DNA of 21,184 nt from a virus: positions 1-21,184 of the IMG/VR virus record IMGVR_UViG_3300044954_000221. The stretch is one strand, 5' to 3'. Under the pieces are notes generated by a model that worked only from the letters and a program-made list of their open reading frames with translations, was not told the origin of the DNA and searched no databases. Positions 1 through 6,388 of the stretch are shown here, piece after piece (position 1 is the first letter of the stretch; each line of letters begins with the position of its first letter). The position numbers were made by a program, and so were the translations under genes.

Positions 1-81
1 TCCGTGCGCTATCGCCAGCAAGACCTCCGCGATTACATCGACCGCCTCGCGAGCGCGCCTACCAGCACGGAGGCCGCGTAG
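1..81 (+). CDS. C-terminal tail of a helix-turn-helix (excisionase-like) protein, partial
   Basis: The window opens inside a plus-strand reading frame of 26 codons ending at TAG 79-81. It reads SVRYRQQDLRDYIDRL followed by a short Ala/Thr tail. A pattern of V-R-[YF]-R-x-x-D-L-x-x-[YW]-I is typical of the C-terminal wing of MerR/HTH_17 domain proteins, the family that includes phage and transposon excisionases. It lies next to the integrase and converges on it, which would suit an excisionase, but only the last part of the domain is visible. It could equally be an unrelated small regulator or a host gene at the edge of the element. The family call rests on pattern memory of one short motif. 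Confidence 0.5.
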   Translation, partial: SVRYRQQDLRDYIDRLASAPTSTEAA

Positions 82-90
82 CACGATGCA

Positions 91-124
91 GAAAAACGAA
101 AGCCCTCGGCTGCGAACCGAGGGC
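91..124 (-). terminator. Intrinsic terminator of the integrase operon
   Basis: An 8-bp perfect stem GCCCTCGG/CCGAGGGC (102-109 and 117-124) with a 7-nt loop is followed, on the minus strand, by TTTCGTTTTTC. The T-rich run lies on the integrase side only, so it stops leftward transcription 17 bases after the integrase stop. On the plus strand no T-run follows the stem, so it would be weak for the converging gene. Confidence 0.8.
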
Positions 125-140
125 GCGCCGCGCAAGGAGA

Positions 141-1133
141 TCAGGAAGTAGGCGGTTGATACCACTCCGGCACCGGCAACGCATCGGCGGGCGTCTCGCC
201 GACGACGAAGGACTGGTTATCGCCGATGTAGCGCTGCGTCGTGGCGAGATCGGAGTGCCCGTAGGTCTGCTGGATCTGATCTAGCTCGACGCCTTTCTTG
301 CGGGCCACGCGGCCAAGCGTGCGGCGCAGGTCGTGCGCGGTCAAGCCGGGCTGCCCGATCTGTTCGGCGTATTTCTTGAAGGCGTCATGGACGCCCCATA
401 CGCTCATTTCCGGGATGTCTTTGTCGACGAACCTGGCGCGCGGCGGACGCATCGGCCGGAGAATGCGCCCGCCCTGGAGGCCGGCGGCGAGCGTCCACTC
501 CTGCATGGCGTCGAAGAGCCACTGCGGCATGGGGATGCGGCGGGACTTGTCGCCCTTGCCGATCAGATCGCAGATGGCGGGGCGTCCATCGACGATGCGG
601 ATGTGCTTGAATTCTACGCGCGTGACCTCCTCCCGGCGCAGGCCGCAATAGAGGAGCAACCCGAGCAATACCACGTCTCGCTTGCCGATCAGCGTGGATC
701 GATTTGGCGCCGACATCAAGCGGACGATACCGGCCTCGTCGATCCACTGGCCCAGGCGCAGTGGCGTCACCTTAGGCGATGGGATGCGCTCTATCGCCAT
801 CAGCACCGCGGGGTCGATCAAACCCTCCATCGTGGCCTCGTGCGCGAGCTTCTTGATGGGTGTCAAGCAATGGTAGATGTAGTAGGGCGGCAGGTTCTCG
901 GCGCGGCACTGGTCGATGAACTGGAGCACGAGCGGGCGACCGAAGGGCTGTCGTCCCAAGCGCCACCACCAGTCGATGAATACGCGCAGGCAGCGCCGAT
1001 ACCTGCCCTGCGTGCTGCGGGCCAAGCCGGCGGTGATTCTGTCGACTAGCTTCTGGAAGTTAGCCGGCGTGTGGATGTCGTCGGCGGGCACGATGGCCTC
1101 GCCCTTGGGGGTTACTACGATCTCGCGGTTCAA
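141..1133 (-). CDS. int: Tyrosine recombinase / phage integrase
   Basis: This 330-aa protein is a tyrosine-family site-specific recombinase that would integrate and excise the phage. An N-terminal SAM-like core-binding domain (about 25-115) precedes the catalytic domain. The catalytic residues are visible: R166 in CGLRREE, a beta-hairpin lysine in GKGDKSRR (K193 or K196), H267 and R270 in HDLRR, H293 in GHSDLATTQ, and the nucleophile Y302 in RYIG. Length and spacing are normal for phage integrases. The start is TTG at 1133-1131: it has GGAG seven bases upstream and overlaps the stop of the small upstream gene as TTGA. It is the last gene of the leftward early operon and is followed by a terminator. 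No attachment site could be identified. Confidence 0.95.
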   Translation of the reverse strand: MNREIVVTPKGEAIVPADDIHTPANFQKLVDRITAGLARSTQGRYRRCLRVFIDWWWRLGRQPFGRPLVLQFIDQCRAENLPPYYIYHCLTPIKKLAHEATMEGLIDPAVLMAIERIPSPKVTPLRLGQWIDEAGIVRLMSAPNRSTLIGKRDVVLLGLLLYCGLRREEVTRVEFKHIRIVDGRPAICDLIGKGDKSRRIPMPQWLFDAMQEWTLAAGLQGGRILRPMRPPRARFVDKDIPEMSVWGVHDAFKKYAEQIGQPGLTAHDLRRTLGRVARKKGVELDQIQQTYGHSDLATTQRYIGDNQSFVVGETPADALPVPEWYQPPTS

Positions 1134-1231
1134 GATAGGCTCCAGGTTGCGAACGTGAAAAAAGCCACGGCGCCGATGGCAAACGCGGCCAGGGACAGGA
1201 CGATTTCGAGCAAGCGGGTTTGGTCAGGCAT
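1130..1231 (-). CDS. 33-aa single-span membrane peptide, unknown function
   Basis: A 33-residue reading frame starts MPDQTRLLE and continues with a hydrophobic stretch of about 20 residues (roughly 10-29, IVLSLAAFAIGAVAFFTF) with a short ATWSLS tail, so it is predicted to span the membrane once. Its ATG (1231-1229) lies inside the end of the 78-aa gene (8-bp overlap), and its stop overlaps the TTG start of the integrase (TTGA). Placement between two coupled genes supports its being real. The longer frame beginning near 1375 adds only residues that shadow the 78-aa gene. A role in exclusion or lysis-like membrane effects is possible but not shown. Confidence 0.55.
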   Translation of the reverse strand: MPDQTRLLEIVLSLAAFAIGAVAFFTFATWSLS

Positions 1232-1460
1232 GGCCAGCTTCAAGTCGGCAGCGTTCGATGACGGATATGGTGGCTTCCGCCGAAGTAACGATCCAAAAAC
1301 GTGCAGAGGGCTCGCCGTCAATGTCGCCATGCCACGACAGCACGAACTCTCCATCCTGAATTTTTCTGAGCCCAAATGTTCCTCTGGTATTGTCGTCCAT
1401 CAGTTCTTTGAGTCGCTGGGCGATATTTCGTTGGCGGCTATCAGTTTGTTGGTCTGTCAT
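1224..1460 (-). CDS. Small early protein, unknown function (78 aa)
   Basis: A 78-aa soluble-looking protein (starts MTDQQTDSRQRNIAQRLKEL) of mixed helical and strand character, with FVLSWHGDIDGEPSARFWIV as a probable beta segment. No family was recognised. The ATG is preceded by a GAGG at 11-14 bases and a second purine-rich site further up. The preceding 81 bases contain GC-rich inverted repeats. Its stop overlaps the start of the 33-aa membrane peptide, which in turn overlaps the integrase, so all three are likely translated from one message. Confidence 0.6.
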   Translation of the reverse strand: MTDQQTDSRQRNIAQRLKELMDDNTRGTFGLRKIQDGEFVLSWHGDIDGEPSARFWIVTSAEATISVIERCRLEAGHA

Positions 1461-1488
1461 TCGGTTAACACCTCGCTTTCCTCTTTCC

Positions 1489-1536
1489 GAGCGTGAGCCG
1501 CTCGCCCGTGGCCCCGAGAGGCCCTAGGCGCGGGGC
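1489..1536 (-). other. GC-rich inverted repeats between small early genes
   Basis: Two short inverted repeats lie in the 81-base gap: GAGCG/CGCTC (1489-1503, 5-base loop) and GCCCCG/CGGGGC (1511-1516 and 1531-1536, 14-base loop). Neither is followed by a T-run on either strand, so they are not convincing terminators. They may form RNA structure before the 78-aa gene. Confidence 0.35.
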
Positions 1537-1541
1537 TAGCG

Positions 1542-1631
1542 CTAATCTTTGCCGTCCTCATCGTCCTTCAACTCCGCGAGCAGGTCGCGCAAGTGCCCGA
1601 GCGTCTCGGCCGTCAGGTTAGTAGGCGTCAT
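1542..1631 (-). CDS. Possible 29-aa acidic peptide gene
   Basis: An ATG at 1631-1629 opens a 29-codon frame reading MTPTNLTAETLGHLRDLLAE and ending in a Lys/Asp/Glu-rich tail (stop TAG 1544-1542). It overlaps the end of the 147-aa gene by 14 bases and has AAGGA about 9 bases upstream. The composition (an amphipathic helix with an acidic tail) looks protein-like and fits the pattern of overlapping minigenes in this operon. No family is known. It is short enough to arise by chance. Confidence 0.4.
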   Translation of the reverse strand: MTPTNLTAETLGHLRDLLAELKDDEDGKD

Positions 1632-2061
1632 TGCTGTGGTCCTTGTACTCCGGCATGTCTTCCACGTTAGCGATACAGCCCGAGTCGTCGCATGGAGCGG
1701 TCATCTTATGCTGGCCTGGGAACGCTCCCACGAGCGTCACGCCGCCATTCGCTTGCGCCATCGCCTCGTATGCCTCGTATGCCTCGAAGGAGTCGCAGTA
1801 GGCTTGCCGAGTGTCGTCGTAGAATCCCACGACTGTCCACGACTGCTTAACGGGATAGCCGGATTTTGTCTCGCCGTACAGACGGTCAACCAGCTCGTCG
1901 ATCTCGTCGTCTGTCATCTGCGGCCAGTTATTGAAGTGATCCATCCGGTCGATGTTCAGCCATTCGCCGTTCATCTCTACGAACGAACCGCCGCTAGCTC
2001 GCACTGCCTGAAACACGCGCAGTGCTGCCACAATTTGATTCTTATCTTGGTCGGTCAGCAT
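1618..2061 (-). CDS. Early protein of unknown function (147 aa)
   Basis: A 147-aa acidic protein. The N-terminal part (about 1-65) has helices and a conserved-looking WLNIDRMDHFNNWPQMTDDE segment. The middle has SFEAYEAYEAMAQ, a short near-repeat. The C-terminal part has a CDDSGC pair, which might be a disulfide or weak metal site. No family was recognised. The ATG is preceded by AAGGAG (spacing about 8); that SD lies in the last codons of the methyltransferase gene, whose stop is three bases upstream. It is part of the leftward early operon. Confidence 0.75.
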   Translation of the reverse strand: MLTDQDKNQIVAALRVFQAVRASGGSFVEMNGEWLNIDRMDHFNNWPQMTDDEIDELVDRLYGETKSGYPVKQSWTVVGFYDDTRQAYCDSFEAYEAYEAMAQANGGVTLVGAFPGQHKMTAPCDDSGCIANVEDMPEYKDHSNDAY

Positions 2062-2064
2062 TAG

Positions 2065-3537
2065 TCATTCTCCTTGTGTGTTTTGGCCGATCCATCTCCG
2101 CCCGGCTGCTGCGTTGATGTTGAACGCTTGGCGCAAGTCCTCGCGTTTGAACTCCAGGTGTACGGTTCCCTTCTTGAAGAAGCGAATCTTGAAGTAGTAC
2201 GACTCGCACGTCCCTGGTTCTCTGGACGAACGGAATCGATCGTTTAGCGCTTTCGATACAGTCGTGAACGATCCATACTCTCGACCGTCCAACACCGCGA
2301 GGATTCTATCTAAATCGCAATAGATTGCCCCGGAGTCATGGCGCGAGTAGAGATCGAAGCTACCGTAGGAATACTGGCAACCGTAAGGGAACACGAGCCG
2401 CTTGTTCACCTTATACGAGTCGTTTGTTTTCCATCCACTGCGCCCGTCTCCGCTGCCTACGTCGCCTGTGGTGTTGCCCTTGAAGTGCCGCGTTAGCGCC
2501 TCGTAGACGTTCCATACAGACTGCTCGAACAGCTTACGCCGCTGGAGAAAGACATTCTCAAACGTTGCCTTGATGTTGTCGGCCGTGAACGCGATCGTAC
2601 TATTGCGATCCACGTCGCGGGCCAACTCCTCGGTCTGCTTGGTATCCAGCCATTTTGTGAACTCGCATTGCTCGAATACGTTTTTCCATGCGGCCTTCCG
2701 TAATCCGCTGGCGAACGCGGCGCGGGCGTGCGTCATGTTTCGCTGAGCCAGTTTCAAAATGGATCCGAGGTCGTCATGATCGCGGCTCGATTCGATTCCA
2801 CTGCCCAGCGCCTCCATAAAGATTGACGCCTTCCGCACGTGTGCAATCGCCTTGAACATCTCCGTTAGCGACTGGTTGTAGAAGTGCTCCATGTTACCGA
2901 GCTTGTCGCGAATAGCGGGCATCATCTCAGGGGAACCAATATCAGCGGCGATTGGTTTCTCCTCGCTTGTGGTCGTCGCCCATAGGTGTACGCGGTCATC
3001 CTCGGTCTGCTTCTTGAGGTAGACCATGGATACATCTACGTCCGTTTTCCGTTCTGCGTTTTGGAAGCATTTACCAAGCGGCTCAACCGATCCATGCGCC
3101 GCGATGATCTCAGCCAGCCGTTGACGTTCCTTTGTGTACGGGTTGGCGATTGTCTCATGGTTTAGGAGACAGACGATCTCGCCAGCGTGCAAGAAGTCCC
3201 AAGCCCGGAGCAGATGGGCGGCGCCTTCTGAAAATGGTGGATTCATGACGATGGCGTCGTAGTAACTCACGCCGCTGTAGGTGAGCCAATCGAACCCGAC
3301 TACCTTCAATTCTTCGTTTGCGCGTAGGGCGTTTATGAGATCCGGGTGAGACTCGATCACGTCGACTTGGTGCTGGCTGTGGCGACTCCATCGGCTAGAC
3401 CCGTGACCAAGGATCGCTTTAGCTAGGTTCCCCTTCCCGGCGCTTGGCTCCAGGAAATACCGCGCGTCTTTGCTGATGCGTGCCATCATACGGGCGGCAA
3501 CGTTGCCCGGTGTTGGGTAGAAATCAGGTCCGAACAT
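2065..3537 (-). CDS. Class I SAM-dependent DNA methyltransferase with DUF4942 domain
   Basis: A 490-aa protein. The N-terminal half is a class I methyltransferase: DFYPTPGNVA (5-14), motif I FLEPSAGKGNLA (28-39), an acidic VIES after the second strand (about 60-63), and catalytic NPPF at 99-102, the signature of N6-adenine-type amino methyltransferases. The C-terminal half matches my recollection of DUF4942: SGWKTNDSYKVNKR and a final FKIRFFKKGTVHLEFKREDL strand/helix. Such proteins occur on phages and mobile elements and may modify phage DNA against restriction. The start was taken as ATG 3537-3535: a GGGGAGGAG SD sits just upstream and it overlaps the preceding stop as TAATG. The longer frame to 3810 is rejected because its first 90 residues shadow the 63-aa and 72-aa genes. 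No target-recognition domain is obvious. Confidence 0.88.
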   Translation of the reverse strand: MFGPDFYPTPGNVAARMMARISKDARYFLEPSAGKGNLAKAILGHGSSRWSRHSQHQVDVIESHPDLINALRANEELKVVGFDWLTYSGVSYYDAIVMNPPFSEGAAHLLRAWDFLHAGEIVCLLNHETIANPYTKERQRLAEIIAAHGSVEPLGKCFQNAERKTDVDVSMVYLKKQTEDDRVHLWATTTSEEKPIAADIGSPEMMPAIRDKLGNMEHFYNQSLTEMFKAIAHVRKASIFMEALGSGIESSRDHDDLGSILKLAQRNMTHARAAFASGLRKAAWKNVFEQCEFTKWLDTKQTEELARDVDRNSTIAFTADNIKATFENVFLQRRKLFEQSVWNVYEALTRHFKGNTTGDVGSGDGRSGWKTNDSYKVNKRLVFPYGCQYSYGSFDLYSRHDSGAIYCDLDRILAVLDGREYGSFTTVSKALNDRFRSSREPGTCESYYFKIRFFKKGTVHLEFKREDLRQAFNINAAAGRRWIGQNTQGE

Positions 3538-3728
3538 TACTCCTCCCCTTCGAACAAACTGCCCTGCACCGCCGGCGGCGTTACACCGGCCTTCTGCATG
3601 AGCTTCCGCCGGTCTGCCTCGATGGCCTGCTGTGCGCGGGCTTGGGCCTCGGCTCCTGCCGTCACAGCCGCATAGATAAACTTCTGGAACTTCCGCGGGT
3701 CGATTCCGTCTTGGATGGTTACGCGCAT
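3537..3728 (-). CDS. 63-aa early protein with C-terminal QGSLF clamp-binding-like motif
   Basis: A 63-aa protein: MRVTIQDGIDPRKFQKFI, a long charged/alanine-rich helix (about 17-46), then a proline linker and the tail PPAVQGSLFEGEE. QGSLF at 55-59 fits the Q-x-x-L-F core of bacterial sliding-clamp (DnaN) binding motifs, a known family pattern; the match is by eye. The ATG (3728-3726) has GGGGA upstream and overlaps the 72-aa gene by 10 bases. Its stop shares a base with the methyltransferase start. It may act with that enzyme, perhaps tethering it to replicating DNA, which is inference. Confidence 0.7.
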   Translation of the reverse strand: MRVTIQDGIDPRKFQKFIYAAVTAGAEAQARAQQAIEADRRKLMQKAGVTPPAVQGSLFEGEE

Positions 3729-3937
3729 GGCTGTTCCCCTGTGGCCTTGGCGATGGCGGCTCGGGCGTGTTCGAGATCCAATAGGCACGCCGCCGGGCAT
3801 TGTTCTCCATCTGGGTGAGTCGCGTACCAATAATGTATGTTCCCCACGATGCGTTGCAAAATATTTAGAAGCTCCGGCGCGGCGGCGATTAGGTGAGCGT
3901 TGGCAATGCGTTCGGTTCCCTTTTGCGTGTAGCTCAC
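3719..3937 (-). CDS. Small phage protein of the 'NA-LIAAAPELL' type (72 aa)
   Basis: A 72-aa protein containing ANAHLIAAAPELLNILQRIV (12-31) and ending in HARAAIAKATGEQPCA. The motif N-A-x-L-I-A-A-A-P-[ED]-L-L is common in small phage early proteins of unknown function, known to me from many phage annotations. The start is GTG (3937-3935) with a near-perfect GGAGGTG six bases upstream, and it overlaps the upstream stop as GTGA. The three cysteines are not arranged as a zinc site. Function is unknown. Confidence 0.75.
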   Translation of the reverse strand: MSYTQKGTERIANAHLIAAAPELLNILQRIVGNIHYWYATHPDGEQCPAACLLDLEHARAAIAKATGEQPCA

Positions 3938-4215
3938 GGTTGCACCTCCGGCGCGGTGGCCTGCATCAGCATGGCGATAACGTCGTCGTCCGTGCGGCCC
4001 GCTGTGGCGGGCGTGCTGCCCTGTAGCGTGGCAATCTCGCGGGCGATCTGGCGGCGTATTGCGTCCAGGTCGTCTGCTAGCCGTCCCGCTGCCACAACAA
4101 CTGCTGCCACGTCCTTAGGCGTTCCAGGTTTGATCGCGATGCCGGCGATAAGGTCAAGGGCCTGCGCGTACTGGTGAGCGCTGGCTATCTGGTCGATGAT
4201 TGGCTTAATTCTCAT
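3934..4215 (-). CDS. Early protein of unknown function (93 aa)
   Basis: A 93-aa, mostly helical protein starting MRIKPIIDQIASAHQYAQAL, with an alanine/valine-rich helix (about 37-47) and an acidic TDDDVIAMLMQAT segment near the end. No family was recognised. The ATG at 4215-4213 was chosen over the GTG at 4251 because AAGGAG lies 10 bases before it, while the GTG sits inside a strong hairpin with its SD directly abutting. The stop overlaps the next gene as GTGA. It follows the DUF932 gene after a 54-base gap. Confidence 0.7.
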   Translation of the reverse strand: MRIKPIIDQIASAHQYAQALDLIAGIAIKPGTPKDVAAVVVAAGRLADDLDAIRRQIAREIATLQGSTPATAGRTDDDVIAMLMQATAPEVQP

Positions 4216-4236
4216 GGCGTTTTTGCTCCTTGGCAC

Positions 4237-4258
4237 GGGGGAGGTTTTCACCTCCCCC
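4237..4258 (-). other. Strong GNRA-loop hairpin between DUF932 gene and next gene
   Basis: A perfect 9-bp stem GGGGGAGGT/ACCTCCCCC closes a 4-base loop that reads GAAA in the leftward RNA. No T-run follows on either strand, so it is not a standard terminator. It may protect or separate the DUF932 message, or act as a barrier that sets the ratio of upstream to downstream products. Confidence 0.6.
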
Positions 4259-4269
4259 TTCTGCGTCGG

Positions 4270-5391
4270 TTAGCATACCTCCGCTAGAATCTGATCTAAC
4301 AAGCTGCCCTGTGTCGGCGCTGGCGGCGCGGGCGGCGCTTCGAGTTCGATTACCGCTTTGTTGACCTGCTGCGCGGCCCACGTCGGCGCGGCGAACGTGC
4401 GGGGGAACGATTTGGCGGGCATTGATTGGGCGAAGTGAGTTATCACGTCAAGCGCTTTGGTCTTGAGGCGATCACCTGAGCCGAACATGGCAGACTCGGC
4501 GCGGCTTCCGGCGCGTGCCGTGCGGGCATGATCGGTGTACTCGGTGATGGCGTTGAGCAGGTTGTACGCGGTTCCGCGCACGTCGGGAAACGCGTTGTTG
4601 TCGTTGCCTTCGAACCGTGCGAGGATCTCGCGGAGCGTGTTGTTCCGTACCGCGCTGGAATACTCCGCGCCGTCATCGCCTTTGGTCTTGGGGTAGAGTC
4701 GGTCGAAGATGCTCTCCACCGTGTCGCGCGTCGTTGTGCGCTGTGCAAGCTGTTGGAGCGTCTCTTTCACACTGGCGCCTTGAACGCGGATATCTTGGAT
4801 CACTTCATTCATGTCCACGATGCGGCGCTCGGCGTTCTTGGTGTGGCGGATTCGTAGCTTCGCTTCGGCGGCGCTAGCTAAGGCAAAATTGAGTGTGTTT
4901 TCGCAGACGACGCGGCGGCGCGTGATGCGGAACTCATAGCTACGCGTGCAATTGTAGCTAGTCGAAAACAGCAAGTACGTTTCGTGGCGATCGCCCGGAA
5001 CGACTTCCAGGGTCAAGGCGAGATCCGCGAGACCCCATACAACTTCACCGACTCCCAACACTCCGGCGGTTTCGTAGTGTGCGCCGCCCTGGGTGGCGAT
5101 CAGGTAATCAATTCCCTCGAAGCCGCGCGAATGGTGGAGGATCGGATAGTCTTCTCCGACGTTGCCGAGAAACTCGTCGTTGTCGGTGCGGAACGTGCCC
5201 CATGAGCTCACGGGCTTGCCGCTAGGTGATTGAAGTTGGCGCTTCTCAACTCCGAAATTCATCATCCCGGAGGCGCAAAGTTCGCCCCATGTGAAGTGTT
5301 CCCCGGTCACGATGCCGAGATCGTGCCAGGCTGCGCGGCGTCCCATGTATGCGCGGGAGTTAGCGCCGTAATATGCTAGATTGTGTGCCAT
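4270..5391 (-). CDS. DUF932 / phage-plasmid-like protein (TIGR03299 family)
   Basis: A 373-aa protein. The start MAHNLAYYGANSRAYMG followed by RRAAWHDLG is the typical opening of the TIGR03299/DUF932 family, found on phages and plasmids and not biochemically defined. The core continues with GVLGVGEVVWGLADL and a conserved RRRVVCENTL segment. The C-terminus is a proline-rich linker ending PAPTQGSLLDQILAEVC. QGSLL (361-365) resembles the QGSLF tail of the 63-aa protein in the same operon. The ATG at 5391 has AAAGGAAG upstream. The 35-residue extension to 5496 has shadow-like composition and is rejected. Upstream lies a repeat array that could control this gene or serve replication. Confidence 0.85.
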   Translation of the reverse strand: MAHNLAYYGANSRAYMGRRAAWHDLGIVTGEHFTWGELCASGMMNFGVEKRQLQSPSGKPVSSWGTFRTDNDEFLGNVGEDYPILHHSRGFEGIDYLIATQGGAHYETAGVLGVGEVVWGLADLALTLEVVPGDRHETYLLFSTSYNCTRSYEFRITRRRVVCENTLNFALASAAEAKLRIRHTKNAERRIVDMNEVIQDIRVQGASVKETLQQLAQRTTTRDTVESIFDRLYPKTKGDDGAEYSSAVRNNTLREILARFEGNDNNAFPDVRGTAYNLLNAITEYTDHARTARAGSRAESAMFGSGDRLKTKALDVITHFAQSMPAKSFPRTFAAPTWAAQQVNKAVIELEAPPAPPAPTQGSLLDQILAEVC

Positions 5392-5722
5392 GCGAAAATC
5401 TTCCTTTCGTTTGGTGCTGGTGGCGGAGTGTTGGAGCACTCCGCCGCCGTCTCGAATCCCGTAAGATTCCCTATGCCGTCTCGGTGAAACGGGCAAGGGA
5501 AGCGCACTAGGAACCCGCGCGTTGGCATTGGCGGGTTGGCAGGGTCATTTTGTCTGCGGTCGTCATCTCTGCTCTCCCTGTGAACAGAGAGAACAATACG
5601 AACACGATGAACACGGTGAACAGCGTGAACAAGGCGGGGCCGTTCACCTGTTCACGCTGTTCACGCCGAAACCGTGTTCTTGGCGAGAAGGAACGGCGCA
5701 TACGAAGGTGAAATAACGATTC
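5392..5722 (-). other. Intergenic region upstream of DUF932 gene
   Basis: No normal-length gene is supported in these 330 bases. They hold the 9-bp-phased repeat array (5582-5668) and a possible 19-aa leader peptide (ATG 5566-5564, stop 5509-5507, reading MTTADKMTLPTRQCQRAGS) with GGGAG about seven bases upstream. Longer frames across the repeats give only repeat-encoded EQR/EHD or LFT/VFV triplets and lack an SD. Confidence 0.5.
5582..5668. repeat. Iteron-like array: six direct and three inverted GAAC/GTTC units with about 9-bp phase
   Basis: GAAC begins at 5582, 5591, 5600, 5609, 5618 and 5627, exactly every 9 bases. The last two units are GTGAACA, and GTGAACA also occurs at the first. After a GC-rich GGCGGGGCC centre, the complement GTTCAC begins at 5642, 5650 and 5659. 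The whole is an imperfect large inverted repeat of short tandem units, as seen at replication origins (iterons) or multi-site operators. The bound protein is unknown. Confidence 0.7.
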
Positions 5723-5950
5723 TCAGTACACGTAACCAATACGCGACGCAGCCTCCATAATGCAGCCGTCCTCTACCCGGAAAACCCGGTGGAACGATCC
5801 GCAGTTTTGCTGGCCAGGCACACGCCGTATACTGCGGAGTATGGCATCAGCCTCCCGTTCGGCTGCGTCTAGCGTGCGGTGCATCGACTCGATCGTGTAG
5901 GTCTCACGCGGACCGGACCCGGTCCACACAACTGCGTATCCGTTTTTCAT
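5723..5950 (-). CDS. Small early protein, unknown function (75 aa)
   Basis: A 75-aa basic protein: MKNGYAVVWTGSGPRETYTI, a helical LDAAEREADAILRSIRR segment (about 27-43), then FHRVFRVEDG. The mixed strand-helix-strand pattern resembles a small compact fold, but no family is recognised. The ATG (5950-5948) has GGAG about 8 bases upstream and overlaps the upstream stop as ATGA. The 26-residue extension to 6028 shadows the 81-aa gene and is rejected. Confidence 0.7.
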   Translation of the reverse strand: MKNGYAVVWTGSGPRETYTIESMHRTLDAAEREADAILRSIRRVPGQQNCGSFHRVFRVEDGCIMEAASRIGYVY

Positions 5951-6192
5951 CTTGTTTCTCCTTCTCTTTCCCGCTTCCCAGCTTCGTAGGCAGCCTCCAG
6001 GGCGGCTCTGATGTTCCAGACGGCGCACTCGTGGAAATCGAGCCTGTCTGAATTTCTAGTCTCCGTCGTCTCGATACGCAGGATCCGTGCAGCGATCTCG
6101 GCGATCTGCTGGTCCTTCTTGCTCGGCTTCGTCTCAGCCTGCAACTGGTCAATCAAGCTATCGGAAGCTAGATCATGTATCGTGAGTTCCAT
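5947..6192 (-). CDS. First gene of the leftward early operon (81 aa), unknown
   Basis: An 81-aa, charged, mostly helical protein (MELTIHDLASDSLIDQL, KDQQIAEIAARILRIE, then CAVWNIRAALEAAYEAGKR). No family was recognised. Being first after the leftward promoter (start about 48 bases downstream of the predicted RNA start) suggests an immediate-early product. The SD is modest (AGAGAG, spacing about 4-5). The stop overlaps the next start as ATGA. Confidence 0.7.
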   Translation of the reverse strand: MELTIHDLASDSLIDQLQAETKPSKKDQQIAEIAARILRIETTETRNSDRLDFHECAVWNIRAALEAAYEAGKREREGETR

Positions 6193-6246
6193 TGTTCTCT
6201 CTGGCTCTCTTTCCCGAACGTCGCTCTCCGCGTCCGATCTGAAACC

Positions 6247-6275
6247 AGTATACCGATGAATAAATAAAATTACAA
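6247..6275 (-). promoter_or_regulatory. Leftward early promoter
   Basis: On the minus strand TTGTAA (6275-6270) and TATACT (6252-6247) are separated by 17 bases, a good sigma-70 match. Transcription would start near 6240, about 48 bases before the 81-aa gene. The spacer contains TATTTATTCA (6266-6257), the word also found at the rightward promoter. Confidence 0.7.
6257..6266 (-). promoter_or_regulatory. Candidate operator inside the leftward promoter
   Basis: The 10-mer TATTTATTCA on the minus strand lies between -35 and -10 of the leftward promoter. The same word occurs on the plus strand at 6385-6394, overlapping the -10 of the rightward promoter. Shared, oppositely oriented words at divergent promoters suggest one regulator. 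Confidence 0.5.
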
Positions 6276-6359
6276 GACACAGCGGGAAATAAAGTTGTAT
6301 CTTACTGACAACACTCAGAAGATAGTTGTTTTTTCGCCTTGTCTTCGCCGCCAGGATTC

Positions 6360-6388
6360 TTGAATAATTATTCAGTACACTGTATATT
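6360..6388 (+). promoter_or_regulatory. Rightward promoter, start point at the next gene's GTG
   Basis: TTGAAT (6360-6365) and TATATT (6383-6388) have an exact 17-base spacer. The expected RNA start, about 7 bases after the -10, is at or next to 6395, the first base of the GTG start codon of the downstream gene. Confidence 0.65.

Noticed and set aside
3538-3810. N-terminal extension of the methyltransferase
   Set aside because: The extra residues are Arg/Pro-rich, overlap two well-supported small genes in another frame, and a strong SD supports ATG 3537.
4237-4258. Intrinsic terminator
   Set aside because: The stem is strong but there is no T-run on either strand.
5582-5630. LexA-type SOS box
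   Set aside because: The known alphaproteobacterial site is GAAC-N7-GAAC, but here the spacing is N5 throughout.
5582-5668. CRISPR array
   Set aside because: Units are only 9 bases with no unique spacers.
5507-5716. 64-aa frames across the repeat array on both strands
   Set aside because: Composition comes only from the 9-bp repeat, no SD is present, and both strands are open for the same reason.
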